A DNA stretch of 64,000 nucleotides from Vespa crabro (taxonomy: Eukaryota > Arthropoda > Insecta > Hymenoptera > Vespidae): positions 303,501 through 367,500 of the forward strand of contig NC_060969.1 in the NCBI RefSeq assembly GCF_910589235.1, written 5' to 3'. The first letter of the stretch is position 1, and every line of letters starts with the position of its first letter. This document shows, one piece after another, positions 1 to 12,668 of this stretch. The translations under genes were made by a program, and so were the position numbers. The notes beneath the pieces are model-generated. The model ran no database searches. It was not told the origin of the DNA and was given only the letters and a program-made list of their open reading frames with translations.

Positions 1-336
1 GAACAATTTATGTTAAATTCTCACAAGGAGATATATCCGTGTACAAATTTCATGTAACATCTACAAAACTATTATACTTAACTTTGAATCAACGTTCTCT
101 GTTGGAATCCTTTGATCGCATGCGAAACTTAACAAGTTTTAGAACAGTGTTACGCTTTTCATTTTCAATTTCGTATCTCGTCGAATTAAGTGCATTTGTA
201 GAAAATAGAGAAACTATTTAAAAGAGGATTGAGCCGGATGGAGGGGTACTAGACAAAGCAATCTCTATTAGATATAATACATGTGTATATTGAGTTGTCG
301 TAGGATATTGTATCTTTATTATCGATGTCAGAGTTA

Positions 337-378
337 GAACAATATGATAGCTTCTAAGAACAATATGATAGCTTCTAA
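337..378. repeat. 21-bp tandem duplication
   Basis: Two adjacent perfect copies of a 21-bp unit beginning gaacaatatgatag. The copies start at 337 and 358. Confidence 0.9.
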
Positions 379-1726
379 TTTGCATTGTGAAATTGTAATA
401 AACTTTTGCGTTGATAAAAATGAATAATGAATAATGCCTCTTTAGAAAATGAGTAACGAGTAATAAATAACAATTGATAATTGATAAGTAATACTTTTTA
501 AGAATTATACGATCTTATTCTATTCGTTATTATTGTTTAACTGTTACTTAACAAAAGAAAAAGAAAAAAATTCTTGCAAGATGTCTTTTTAAAATGAAAA
601 ATTATTATTCAAAGTTAATATCATTATAATTGCAAAAGACTGTGCCAATATGAAAATATTCTATTTAGTTCGGTTTCGTGTTTTTTTATTTTATTTTATT
701 CTTTTTATATACATGTATACATAATAAAGTCATACAAAGATGTTCAATTCAGTTTGTTACAATTAAAATTTATTAAAATAAATAATCATAACGTTTCGAC
801 CGATCTCATTAACCTCCTTTCGCTATGTAATCCTTTCAAAACAAGAAGGTAAACGAAGGGGAGAAAAATTTACGAAACAGTCTTGGCGAGGTCGAATTTT
901 CGTCAGAGAAACAGAGAGAAAGAGAGAGATAGGAAAAAAAAGAAAAGAAAAGATGGAAAAGTCGAAGTTGTGCACGTCGGTCGTTTACATTAGTTCGGGC
1001 TGCTTGATTGCTGCTTCCGGAAGTACGGTAAGAGAGCAAACACGATGTATTCGGGTCAATGCGCGCATGGCATGGAACGACGGCGAGTGTAGTTTGCCAA
1101 AGTATAATAAAAAAAGGAAAGAAATTGACATTGATTGTTTGCATCGTAATTCGGCTGCACGACGCGTTCTGTGCTCGCTTACCGAGTATTGCAAATATTT
1201 GAAAGTTTATCCTCTAAAAGCGGCTAAACGCGAAGAAGAGAACACGTAAATTCGTAGTATGTACGTACACTCGTTTATATGACGTTAGCGTATGTATAAA
1301 AAGAATGTTACTAACGTTTTATCTTACGAAATTTAAAAGATTTCTATGAACATTTTTCTTTTCACCTAGAAAGTCGTTTTCGTAGATACGTATATCTAAT
1401 AATATTTTTTTTGTCAGATAAAAGTATTACACGAAGTAAAAAATATAATTGTTTATTGTAAATCAAAAATTAAGAATTATGAAAGAACAAAATTATTATT
1501 TGAATAAACGAATTAGAAAATTCTTTGCTAATAACAATGACCTGTACTTCGAATGAATAACTAATTTGATATTATTATAAAATCATGATTTAATTGGTTT
1601 CTAATACTTTTTTCTCTTTTTCTTTTTTGTTAGTTTATTCAGCTAATAAATATAAAAACTTATATTTGAACAAAGTAAATAAAAATGTCTAACACTATAT
1701 TATTGATATGAGATTAAATATATTAG

Positions 1727-1940
1727 TAATTATTGAAAAAATGATATATTATTTTAATAAAAAGTTTTATTAAAGAATTTGTAAATTGAAGAAATTTCAA
1801 GAAAATAAAAGATCAAATGGTCGAATGTTGAACTGGTAATTATTGAAAAATTATATATTTTAATAAAAAGTTTTATTAGAAAATTTGCGAATTGAAGAAA
1901 TTTCAAGAAAGTAAATGACCAAATGACCGAACGGTCAATG
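1727..1940. repeat. Diverged tandem duplication, period about 110 bp
   Basis: The stretch beginning taattattgaaaaa at 1727 recurs from 1837. Both copies continue through ttttaataaaaagtttta and then gaagaaatttcaagaaa, with a few substitutions and small indels. No coding potential was seen. Confidence 0.75.
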
Positions 1941-4900
1941 GTCAATTTCGAAAGGTGCGAGCATTGCTGTAAAAGCGAGTTTCCTACCATTTATCTTACG
2001 ATTCCTTCGAGAATACCACGCCTCCGTGTAACCTCCTCCTCTTTCTACTTCCTTCTCTCTAGGAAAATTTAAATTCCACACGGGTGCAAGTCGGTAGTCG
2101 AACGTAACGAAAATGGTGCACGCTGTGCGATTTTCACGCGAATATCTTTCAGGAAGGGTGGAAAAGTGGGGAAATAGAAAGAGAAAGCTAAGAATGGCGA
2201 AAGGTATTATTGTAATATAGTTCGTGCTGATTCGAAAAATCGATAGGGTGTTTTACGTAATAGTGATGAAAACAGTCTCTATAAAATCATTAATACCATG
2301 TATATATTAATGTAGATATGTAGATTCATTATTAAATATATGCATAAATGATCACAATGATAAAAGGATATTTAGAATTTTCCTTGATTTGCTATTGAAT
2401 TTTTCTATAATAAAGAAAAAACAAGAAAATCAAATTCTATTTAAAAAAATATCAATGACTTTTATAAATATTTTCAAAACTATAATCTTCGGGCAAAAGT
2501 TTTAACTTTTATTTTATATATTAATCTCTTCAAATCAAACATTCTTCCGGAGAGATTGTTTTTTATTGTCAAAAATAATTCAGATGTTTCCTATTTTATA
2601 TGACTCACCCGGTATATATCCGATACGGTCTAACTTTATATGCGCGCGTGAAACTCGATACAACATACCTTACTATTTACACTGCACGATACTATTTTAT
2701 ACAATTTTACGATACAGGTGAATCATTTTGGACATTCGATATTTTTTAACAATTGTTAATATATAAATTCATACACTTTAACATATTGTTAGTTTTGTAA
2801 TTTATATCGTTGCACTAGTTAACACTTTCTTAATTTTGTCTTGCACTGTTCAAATTTTCTATTTCTACAAATAATTGTTAAGAAAATTGTGTTGAGATAA
2901 TTGAGAGAAAGAAATTAGAAAACTAAAAAAATGAAAAAAAAAATAAAAAATAAAAGACATACAGTAAGCCAGCCGTAAAATATTTGTTATTTTCTCGTTT
3001 TCTTTTTCCTTTTTCTCTTTAGAATAGATAAATATCTTGCGATAACAATTACAACGTTATATGTAGCTGGATAGATCATGACGGAGTATACTGTTCATCC
3101 TGAAAAGATAACATCAGTTGGTACATCATAAGGCAATGCAGAATAAACATCATAGAAAAGTATGATTCTTATTCTTCGAATAAATGCTGATAATATATAC
3201 AGTTTAATTATAATGTTTGTCATCTCTAACGTAAAATGTATAATTATTTAACGTCAAAATTATTAGGTTAGTTAATAAATATCGTAGAAATGTTTAACAT
3301 TTTATATTTATATAAACAACAATGTATTAAGTATCTTTTTTTATTGAAAATTTCGATATTATTTATTGATTTACAATTCAATATTTAATATCGAATAAGA
3401 ATCAATCGATACTATCTTATGGCCACAATCTATATTTAAAAACCAATATACATGGGATTGAAAATAATATGAAGATGTAAAATCGTAAAGAAAGTGTATA
3501 TAGGAAATCGAAAGGAAAGGAACCAAAAAAAGTAGGTAACTTGGAAAGAAAGTGACAGAGAAAATGGAGAATGGAGAAAGGGGTAGAGGAGGAGAAGTAA
3601 TAGGAAAGAAGGAGAAAGACTTAAAAGAAAAACAAAAACAAAATGGGGAAGGATGGTAGTAGCCGGACGGGGGGCTGGTTGATACAGACGTGAAAGAAGG
3701 AAAAAGTTTAAGAACAACGTAATATCTTGGGAATTACAGGAACGAATAGTGAGGGAAGGGAGAGAGACTAAGCGGTATTCCAAAAGTTGAAATACGAAGA
3801 CCACCGTGCGATGTCAAGAATGGTGAAATTTCTCACAAAAATGGAAGAAAAAAAAGCTACATGAGACAGCGTAATTTCACTTTCCTCCTCTCTTCAATCG
3901 CTCATTCTTATCGTTTGACCACTTTTATGTGACTTTTTTGCAGAATTTAGAACGTTTTGTTTGCAACGAAAAGAAGAAAAAAAAAATAGATAGAGAAAGA
4001 GAAGATAAATCCCATATGGTTGATTCATTCATATTCTCTATTTATTTAATTTTCTTTATTTTTATTTCTTTCATATTTTAAAAGGTTTAAGCAAATGAAA
4101 TATTTTTCTTTGTATGCAATGTAATATAATTTTCTTCATCTTTATCTCCTTCATATTCTAAAAGGTTCGTGAAAATGATATATACTTCTTTATACGTGAT
4201 GTTACAAACAAAAGAATTTCATCTTTCTTCATCTAATTCTCTTCATATATTTATCACTTTCATACTCTAAGAAGTCTATACTGGTACTCATATATGTAGG
4301 CTAGATTTTATCAGTCTTCGAGAATACGAATGTTTTACGAGCGAATGTACTCTCTAAGATGAATTCCGGGCTTGTTTCTTATAGACGCAATCCCTAGCTG
4401 CCATTGGTCAACTCTCATCTTTATCGCGGAACGTTACTTAGATCTTATGAAAATCTTTACTTTCTTTTCGTTTCTTTCGTCGAGAAAATCTTATGTTCAA
4501 ACAAAAGAATTCATGAATCGGAAGTAATATGAAAGACACATTTAAAAATCTCGATTCGTACATTTCGGAATAATTGAACGCAATTCATAATACGGACATT
4601 AGAAAATTTCTATATATAAAAGGAAGAAAAAAGATACTTTTATTGTGTTTCTTTACAATATTATGGTCGTACAATGATATAAACAATATTTGTTAAAATA
4701 TTATTAGGATATGAAGGAAAGTTTTCATAAGATACAAAATATTTATTAAGTTTTTTATTGAAATTTATTTAGTTTGTTTCAGTACACTCATATCTTCCGA
4801 TGTATGTATTATCACGGATATAAATCAAAACAATTTAATCTAATTTTTGTATACTGCAATAATATTTTATATATATTGGAAATCAAGAACTTCTTTAAAC

Positions 4901-5012
4901 TGTATTTATATTTCTGGAATTCTAGATTATTCACTAAATAATTATCTAAACAATTTACTAATTGTTTTTCTATTGTTAGATCTTATTTGTTTATAGAATG
5001 TGTGAATATATG

Positions 5013-5050
5013 TATACACACACACACACACACATATATATATATGTGTG
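5013..5050. repeat. Compound (CA)n(TA)n(TG)n microsatellite
   Basis: A CA run passes into a TA run and then a TG run. The whole is self-complementary and could form a hairpin. Confidence 0.9.
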
Positions 5051-5447
5051 TACCTATATGAGGAGTAATTGATGAAATTAAATGATAGTAATATTTTATA
5101 AAATAAAAATAAAAATTCTAAAAATATTACGTATATACTTTTTAGGATAACGTAATTTTTGCAAATTATTTGCAAATAAAATACGATTTCTTAACAATGA
5201 TAAAAGACAAAATCTAGCTTATACGAGTATCAATGAAGTTATAGACTTTTTGATGCATAAAGGCGTGAAATATTGAAAAAATTAGATAAAGAAAGATAAA
5301 ATTCTTTTATTTTTGTAACATTATGTACAAAGAAAAATAAACCGTTTGGAGAGAGAAATTTCAATAGAAATCAAAATTTCGCGCAATATACTTCTTTCCT
5401 CTTCTTCTTCTTCTTCTTCTTCATAAATTGATGTGTTCGCAATATAG

Positions 5448-6051
5448 CTCGTGGTAGGATTTGCAGTGCCGATCAAGCTCGCTGGAAGGATTTTGGTTTA
5501 TGGCCAAAACTTTCAATTCCAATATGCTCTGCCGCAAAACGCAACGTTCTTCAGCAATCTTTCGCAAAATCGTGTATTTTCGCGACGACGTAGAGACCTT
5601 GATTGGTATGGAAGGGACCTTCTTTTTAATACATTGGAACAAAATTTTCAAAGGTATACTATATCTTTGTTCAAATCAAGAACAACATTTTTTTTGACGA
5701 AATGATATTAATTTTATAGAAATGGATTGAACGGACGAGAATGTTTAAAAAAAAGTATTTGCGAGGCTGTTGTGGATCCTTTGATAGACGAAGGACTTAT
5801 AGGAGAACTTCTACATCTTTTATTAACGTAATTTTATATTTTACAATTAAATATTTTACTTTCAACGTTCGTTATTATATGTTTAATTATACTTTATTTT
5901 TCGCTATAGACCAGAACACGCTGAGGATCCATCGTTTCCTGAAGATTTTCTACAAGCAGCCGAAATTGGTCAAAGAAACGAAAATTGCTCAAAGATCTTT
6001 TCTTCTTGTCCAGATGGTCAAGGATTTTTGGATCGAATCTCTCGTGTCTGA
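5448..6051 (+). CDS. DM4/DM12 family secreted protein (gene 1), 5' exon missing
   Basis: Three + strand exons: 5448-5653, 5720-5827, 5910-6051 (stop TGA 6049-6051). All introns are GT-AG (66 and 82 nt) with phases 2 and 2; the first exon found begins in phase 0 after an AG. The joined frame encodes 151 residues. The first exon gives the family core LVVGFAVPIKLAGRILVYGQ, then an N-A-T glycosylation site and a basic SRRRRD cluster. The next gives NGLNGRECLKKSIC (C-x5-C), and the last gives C-x6-C (NENCSKIFSSC). The initiating exon with signal peptide was not found; a stop lies in frame directly before 5448, so the intron is required. An AATAAA is present at 6244. The function of the family is unknown; secretion is inferred from the paralogues. 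It lies in the opposite orientation to the other five copies. Confidence 0.85.
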
Positions 6052-7498
6052 TCGCATAAAAATTCACAGATACGATTCTCTGTGATTCTATTTACTAATC
6101 CCGTATTATCTTACATAGGTAAATCTTTTTTTGGTTACTCTTATTAAGATCGCATTAAACTTCTTGATAAATCATTTTTTTACGATTTATTAATTATATA
6201 CAAAGCTTTCTGTCTTCGTTTATACAATTTTATTTTCAATCAAAATAAATTTTATAAATTTGAATTCACCAATCTCTCAAATTAATAGGTTAAATAAAAT
6301 TTATTTCTACTTTTTAATTACCTTTTGACTACCGTATAAATATTGAGTAATCATTGATATCAATCTTTATACAATACCACAAAGTTGAAGTACATCCAAT
6401 TAGTTGTACGAACGTCTAGGTATTGCTCACTTTTAATTCGCGGCGATCAATGGTTCGTAGTTCAAAAGTTCAAAAAAGAAAAAAAAAATGAAACCTCTCT
6501 TCATATCAAACGTAGATGTACGTTTTATCGATTTTTACCTATTTTTTCTTGGTCGAGTGCCATTCCAACGTAACTCGACTTTAGGAGTCCCTTATCGTGT
6601 ACTTGAGGAGAGCTTCGGTAGTATTTCGCTTTTTTTGAAACGAAATTTTCTCTCTCTTTTTTCTACCAGTTTTCGTGAAAATTCATATATAGTTAAAGAT
6701 CAAAGGTGCAAGTATTATACAGAGAGATTTTTTTAATATTTAGAAAAAAAAAGTAGTAAATTGATCTTTAGAGATTAAGTTTAAAAAATAATTTTAATTG
6801 TTTTTTTTCTTTTTTTAATAATTATAAAAATTAAAAAATATTTAAGAAACATAGGGCCTTCCCAAATTGTGTTAATAGAAAAATATTAACAAAAGGAACA
6901 TTGGATAAATTATACATTCTTTAAGATTATGTATTAAATATGTATCTCTTGTTTAATCTTTTGTTTAAAGAATAACGTACAAATAGTATATGTGTAAATT
7001 ATTAAAAAAAAAAAAATATACATATATAACAATATTTATTTTATATTATTTTAAAGTTAGACTTAAACGAGAAATATTTTCTTGTATGATCAGTTTGTTT
7101 TTTGTTATATCTATTATCGGAGAAAAGAATAAAGGATGAAGAAAATAATTCTTTTTCAAGTTTTCAGTCTCACGAGAATCCATGAAGACAGTACGAGAAC
7201 TAGAAGATACAGAAGGAAGCTGGTATAGAAAAGGAAGAGAAAGAGAAAAAGAATGAGATCCGAAGGAAATTTAAAAAAAACAGAAAAAGAAAAAAGAAAA
7301 AAACAAAGAAAAAAGCGAGGAAAATGACGTTGCCCTCGAAGGGTTCAGGATGCAGTAAAAGAGGAGGATATACCGATGGACGCGTTCCCCATTTGAAATT
7401 CTCTTTCGGTAGATTCTTCCTAGATTCGTTCGCCTCGAATTTTCCCTGCAGATCCCCTGATTTCTCTCCGGTTTCTATCTGATCCGTTTTCGACATTC

Positions 7499-7536
7499 GA
7501 CTCGTCGTCGTCGTCGTCGTCTTCGTCGTCGTCTTA
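7499..7536. repeat. (GTC)n-type trinucleotide repeat
   Basis: A run of tcg/gtc triplets interrupted once by ttc. It reads as poly-Arg on the minus strand in an open frame I consider spurious. Confidence 0.85.
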
Positions 7537-7848
7537 GGTATCTACTTCTATCTTTCTCATTCTCTTTCCGCTTTAAATTGATCTCCATTGATGCACCGTA
7601 CCAACTACACAAGAGCGAAGGAAAAATAAGAAGGAAGGAAGGAAACGAGAATGAGAGAAAGAAAGAGAGAAAATTTTTCATTTCATCGCTCTCTCTGTCA
7701 CGTGAGACGGACCATACTACGTCGATGCTTCTTTTGATGTGACGGAAGAGAAAACGCAAGAATCATCTCGCTTCTATATTTCTTTTATTCTCTCGCTTTC
7801 TCTCCTTCAAAGATGGAATAGCGGAAAAATCGCGCGGAACTATCAGTT

Positions 7849-7920
7849 CTCTTTTTCTCTCTCTCTCCTTCTTTCTCTTTCTCTCTCTCTCCCTCTTTCT
7901 CTCTCTCTCTCTCTCTCTCT
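7849..7920. repeat. (TC)n microsatellite
   Basis: 72 bp of TC dinucleotides with scattered TTT and CCC interruptions. The overlapping open frame is repeat-derived. Confidence 0.9.
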
Positions 7921-8477
7921 TGTTGTGAGGTCTACGACAGATCCAAACATGTTCGAAAATGTCAACATTTAATCAGAAAATATTATATTTTCAGATTTTA
8001 TTTGATATAATAAATCTTTAAAATTGATAAAAGGTTTTACCAATATCATAGAAAGATTAACAATAATTGTATTATTATGTTATATATCTATATAATTTTT
8101 ATTCTGTAAACTTGTATATAAAGAGATTTTCTTTTATTTATTTAAAACATAAAATTACGAACTTACGAAAATATCGTTTCCGAAAATAAAAAAAAATCTT
8201 TCTTTGAATTTCGTTTTATAATTAAATGTGACTCGTGTTTCTAGTACGTGTTAGTTTATTTTATTTTTTGTGTCGTAAGATCGATAAATGGGATATGTCT
8301 ATCAAAGATCTATTAAAGGGCAAAAGAAGAGAATTAAAAAAGTCTTTAGTAATAACCCGAATTACACACGATGATATTTATCAGTAATGATAATAAAATA
8401 ATAATGATATAATATAAAATGATAATTATAATTATGGTGTTAATGATATCGCGTGTGTGAGAGCAATTAGTGAAAGT

Positions 8478-8576
8478 GAATATAACAAAAAAAATTCCTT
8501 TTTTCCATTTCACATGATTAAAAGAATATAACAAAAAAAATTCCTTTTTTCCATTTCACATGATTAAAAGAATATA
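8478..8576. repeat. 46-bp tandem duplication
   Basis: Two perfect adjacent copies of a 46-bp unit starting gaatataacaaaaaa (8478 and 8524), plus 7 bp of a third. Perfect identity suggests a recent event or an assembly artefact. Confidence 0.9.
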
Positions 8577-9704
8577 TCGTAAATGTTCATTATATGACAG
8601 AGAAATTGTTTACCTTTGTGTTTGTTTATTTAACGAGAGAATTTTTTCGCTATATATAAAAATATAAAAATATAAAAATTATGAAGAAAAACAGAGAAAG
8701 AAAATAAAAGAAGAAAGAAAAAAAAAGAAAAAGAAGAATAATAAGAAAAAAAATAAAGAAAAAGTATGTCGACAATCTTTCACATAAAATTGCTTCGAGC
8801 TTGAGAAACACCCGTTATATAAACGTTCAAACGCATCTACATTTGAACGATAAAATTTGTCTCCCCTCCAACAAATTTCTATCCTATTCCCTATGAATAT
8901 CGGATGGGAGGTGAGTGTAAGCGCGTCCAACGCATCGCGTCTTTCATAATATAGGACGCACTTTCTCGCAAGTAACGTTGGCTCTTGCGCGCGCTCCTAC
9001 ACATGTAGTAAACTCCCTTAGAATTCACAAACGACTGATACGTGGCACTATATAAAGTCTGAATTATTTCTATACCTGTGAAAGCTACCGTGACGTCATC
9101 TCGTTCACCTCGCTTTGCTCTTGGGGTTGGTCTTATAAATTCTGAGAAGATATACGTATTATGTATAACGATTTAATAGATTAATCTTTTTTTTACAATT
9201 ATCGTTGTTCTGTTTTATGATTATCAATTTTTCCATTTTTTCTTACTTTTACTTTACTAACCTTATATAATTATTAACTTTTCGATTATCTCTTTCTTTC
9301 AAATCGTACAAATTAAATATTTATTACACAACATCGAGAATATACTTTTTTAGATAATCATTTTTCCGATATACTGATATTTCTTTACTTCTTGCAATTT
9401 CTTTCTGTTTCTTGGTACAATATGGCGTTCGTGTTCATTCATTTTTATATAAGTATTATCATCTTTATATGAAGAACCTTGACGAGTTTGATCAAAGTCG
9501 AATTAACTCTACTAGATGATAAATAAAAGAAGAAAAAGATAGAAGAAAAGCGAAAGAAGATGTCGAAACAAATTCCTTCGTTTGATCGTACTCAAGCTTA
9601 ATTTTTCAAGCGTTAGAACCGTCGATAAAGAGTAATCTTGGTAAATCCTGACGTCTGCGGAGAATCGAAATGGCGTCAAGTATAATTCGCCGAGGAAAAG
9701 ATAT

Positions 9705-9805
9705 CGTTCGTTCGTTCGTTCCTTCGTTCCTTCGTTCGTTCCTTCGTTCGTTCCTTCGTTCGTTCCTTCGTTTATTTCGTTGTTCCTTCGTTTCTTCGTT
9801 TCTCC
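9705..9805. repeat. TTCG/TTCC minisatellite, 12-bp higher-order period
   Basis: Tetranucleotides ttcg and ttcc alternate in a regular cgttcgttcctt 12-mer for about four units, then decay into ttcgttt variants. In one minus frame the unit reads Asn-Glu-Gly-Thr; I regard that frame as repeat-derived. Confidence 0.85.
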
Positions 9806-11789
9806 TATAGCTTGAAGCTTGTCTTCTTCTTTCTCTTCTTCTTTCTTTTTTTTTCTACTTAGGTCAACCTTCTTTCCACCGTTACTACTGTCGTTATTGC
9901 AGAGCTTCTTCCAAGGATTCACGAGTAAGAATAAAAAAAAAAGAAAGAAGGCTCCTTCTGTTTCGTCGAAACTTAAAACGAGCGACGATATCACCTAAGG
10001 CGGCAGAAGACATCGAGGCAATCGGAAAGACTCTTTTCTATCTCATTCTTTCCTTCCTTATAGAGAAGGCAGTACGCGTCTCACGAAATGAAATTAATCG
10101 AAGGGAAGCAATTTCTCGAGATAGTAGTAGTATTGCAAAGGGAGGTTCGATACTTTTCGTATCAATAGTCGAGTATTTTCTGCTTGCTATAGAAACGTTT
10201 TTCAAGAATTTATTCCCGCAATTAAAAAATAAAAATAAATAAATTATTTTAGCCATATATACGTATTATATATATATATATTTCTTTTATTACGATTATT
10301 CTTGACATTTCCATTTATTTCAAATTTGTTGCCAGATTGTTTTATATCATTATTTATGTTTCCTTTTCCTTTACCTATAGCTACGTTTTGTATATATGTA
10401 TTATATGGTATCAAATGAAAATCACCAGGCTGTACTTGTGTTTACCACTTCGTAACAAATCAGAAGCTCGTAAGGAAAAATTATTCACCAGAAGCTGTAA
10501 AGTGTGATCATTCTTTTCGATAGAGTGATCGTTTTTCTTTCTTACTCCTTCGCCCTTACCTTTTCCTCCACTAACACTACCTTGCCTCCTCCTTATCTTT
10601 CTTTCTTTCTCTCCACGTTTCTATGATACTTCGTGGAAACTTCCCATCGAATTTTCATCGAGTAGTACGTTTACGAACGGACACAGTCAAAGAAGTTGCG
10701 AGGGTAACTGGACTCAATCCGGAAGAAAGTTCAAGAGGAGAAGTTTAACCGCATAAAGGAGATCGGTATATTGGACTAAGTCGATGTTCGATCGATCTCT
10801 GACATTCTTACAAGATTCTTGTACGTTTGTTTTTAAAATTGTCTATTTAAAACATTTTACAAAATATTGTCATAAATGAATATTTATCATTTTGACGTTA
10901 ATGAAAATAAATCCATCTCATAATGCATTAATCATCAATTAAAATTTTCTCCCTTTCTCTCTTTCTTTTTTTTTCTCTCTCTCTCTCTCTCTTTCTCTTT
11001 CTTTCTCTTCCATTATAATAACCATTTTTTTTTAATCTAAGGATAGGTAGTAGAATTGTGGTTAATCGTACAAGAATCAGATGGTGTCATGGAAAAGAGG
11101 GTTGTTATAAGCGGTCTACACTAATACCACCGGCAGTACTATCAGCAGTAGTACCACCACCAGCACCATCACCACGCCCGACCTGCACCGCGAACTGGGG
11201 CGGTGCCACCAACGCCGTAGAATCGATATCTGTTCAGCTCTTACTGAATTTTAGTCACCATAAAAAAAAATGTACTTGTTTACGAGCATGAAAAGAGAAA
11301 GATATACTTCTTTATTACAGATTTGACAATAATAAAATCATATATGTAGAAATGGAATTTATCAGATTGAATTCTCGAAATGAGAGAAATGATCTTAGAA
11401 ATACATAAATGCATGTATATTTTCTATTGTTTATGATTAATTAATTTGTAAACAATAAATGTGAAGTTTTTTTATTTATTTTCTCATGTTTTCTTGTTTT
11501 TTACTCTTTTTTTATTTTTATTTTTTATAATACAAATGACTATATATCAACGTAACCATGCATATAAATATTAATTATTTCAATTACGTTGATTCATAGT
11601 TTCTTCATTAATCAATGTGACAATTATCTCACTCTCGTATATTTTTCATCGACTCAGCTGGGTAGTCTATCGTCACGTTCCTATTTCAGAAGAAGCACGC
11701 TCGGCAAACACGAAATAACAATGAACAAGTCGAAAATCAATTTTCTCTATGACAAGTCGTCTATTCGTTTTTGAAATGAGTTACAAAGG

Positions 11790-11868
11790 GAGAAAGAAAA
11801 AGAGAAAAAGAAAGAGAAAGAGAAAGAGAGAAAGAGAGAGAGAGAGGGAGAGAGAGAGAGAGAGAGGA
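11790..11868. repeat. (GA)n purine tract
   Basis: Imperfect GA/GAAA run of about 80 bp. Confidence 0.9.
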
Positions 11869-12361
11869 AGCAGATGGTTCGTATTATACGAAGAAAGACA
11901 TTTTACGTATAGAAATGAGAAAGGAAAAAGATCTCAATATCTTCATATCTTTGTCCGCAAGAAAGTCCGCAAATCGTGCCGAGTGATTTTTCATCCCTTA
12001 TCGCGTTGACCGCACGACGTTACGCAGCCAACGTAGAAACTGAAAAGGGAGGAAAGAGGATAAGGGAAAGAAGACGAAGAAACATCGGCAAGGCCAGTCT
12101 GTCCTTCTTACGTTTGACAAAAATCTATTCCTCATTCTTTTTCTTCTTTCTTATTTTTTTTTTCTTTCGATCCCTCGTCGGAGACACCCTCTTATTTAAG
12201 AAAAGATACGAATACCGGTGTCACTTACCGGGAGGGGTAGAAAATTAATTCCGATTTAACCATTTCCTTCAAGCGTTCCCGAAAATTGCTTTTCATTTTG
12301 AGCTTCTTTATCGATGGGTTCTCGGCGGCACCGATTAACTGCTAGAGTTAAGAGATTTACC

Positions 12362-12364
12362 CTC

Positions 12365-12416
<52 letters not shown>

Positions 12417-12434
12417 TTTCTCTTTCTCTCTTTC
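12362..12434. repeat. (TC)n and (TATC)n microsatellite
   Basis: TC dinucleotides followed by three TATC units and more TC/TTTC. Confidence 0.9.
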
Positions 12435-12662
12435 TTTTTTCTTTTTTTTTCTTTTCTTCAAATTTCTCAATTTCTTGTCTTTTTCTTGAAATATTTTTTT
12501 TATAATGTCGACCTTGATCTTTCGATTAAAACGTCAAAGACAAAATCAAACTGTTATAGAATTTGATAATATCGAAAGTTTCTCATACGTACTTATATTA
12601 CATATATAAGAAAAAAAATCTCATCTAGTTTCGAGAACTCGTCCTGTCCGAGATAGATAGAG

Positions 12663-12668
12663 TTTATT
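12663..12668 (-). promoter_or_regulatory. Poly(A) signal AATAAA overlapping the stop of gene 2
   Basis: The minus strand reads ATGAAATAAAC, so the last Lys codon and the TAA stop of gene 2 lie within a canonical AATAAA hexamer. I saw no better hexamer in the next 400 nt downstream, but an overlap this tight may be coincidental. Confidence 0.35.

Larger units (their letters stand above)
1..5447. other. Upstream region of gene 1, no gene recognised
   Basis: AT-rich sequence with short low-complexity open frames only. I searched the + strand for the missing first exon of gene 1 (signal peptide, basic site, F-P-x-G motif, phase-0 donor) and did not find a convincing one. It holds small tandem duplications near 337-378 and 1727-1940 and a compound CA/TA/GT microsatellite at 5013-5050. 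Confidence 0.6.
6052..12663. other. Convergent intergenic region between genes 1 and 2
   Basis: About 6.6 kb lies between the 3' ends of gene 1 (+) and gene 2 (-). I recognise no exon in it. Open frames at 6385-6736, 7200-7496, 8679-8930 and 11058-11291 are unsupported by homology or splice context, and several run through homopurine or homopyrimidine tracts. It contains TC/GA microsatellites, a 46-bp tandem duplication and a TTCG/TTCC minisatellite, listed separately. Confidence 0.6.

Noticed and set aside
11749..12009. Arg/Glu/Lys-rich open frame
   Set aside because: Translation of a GA microsatellite; no start context or homology.
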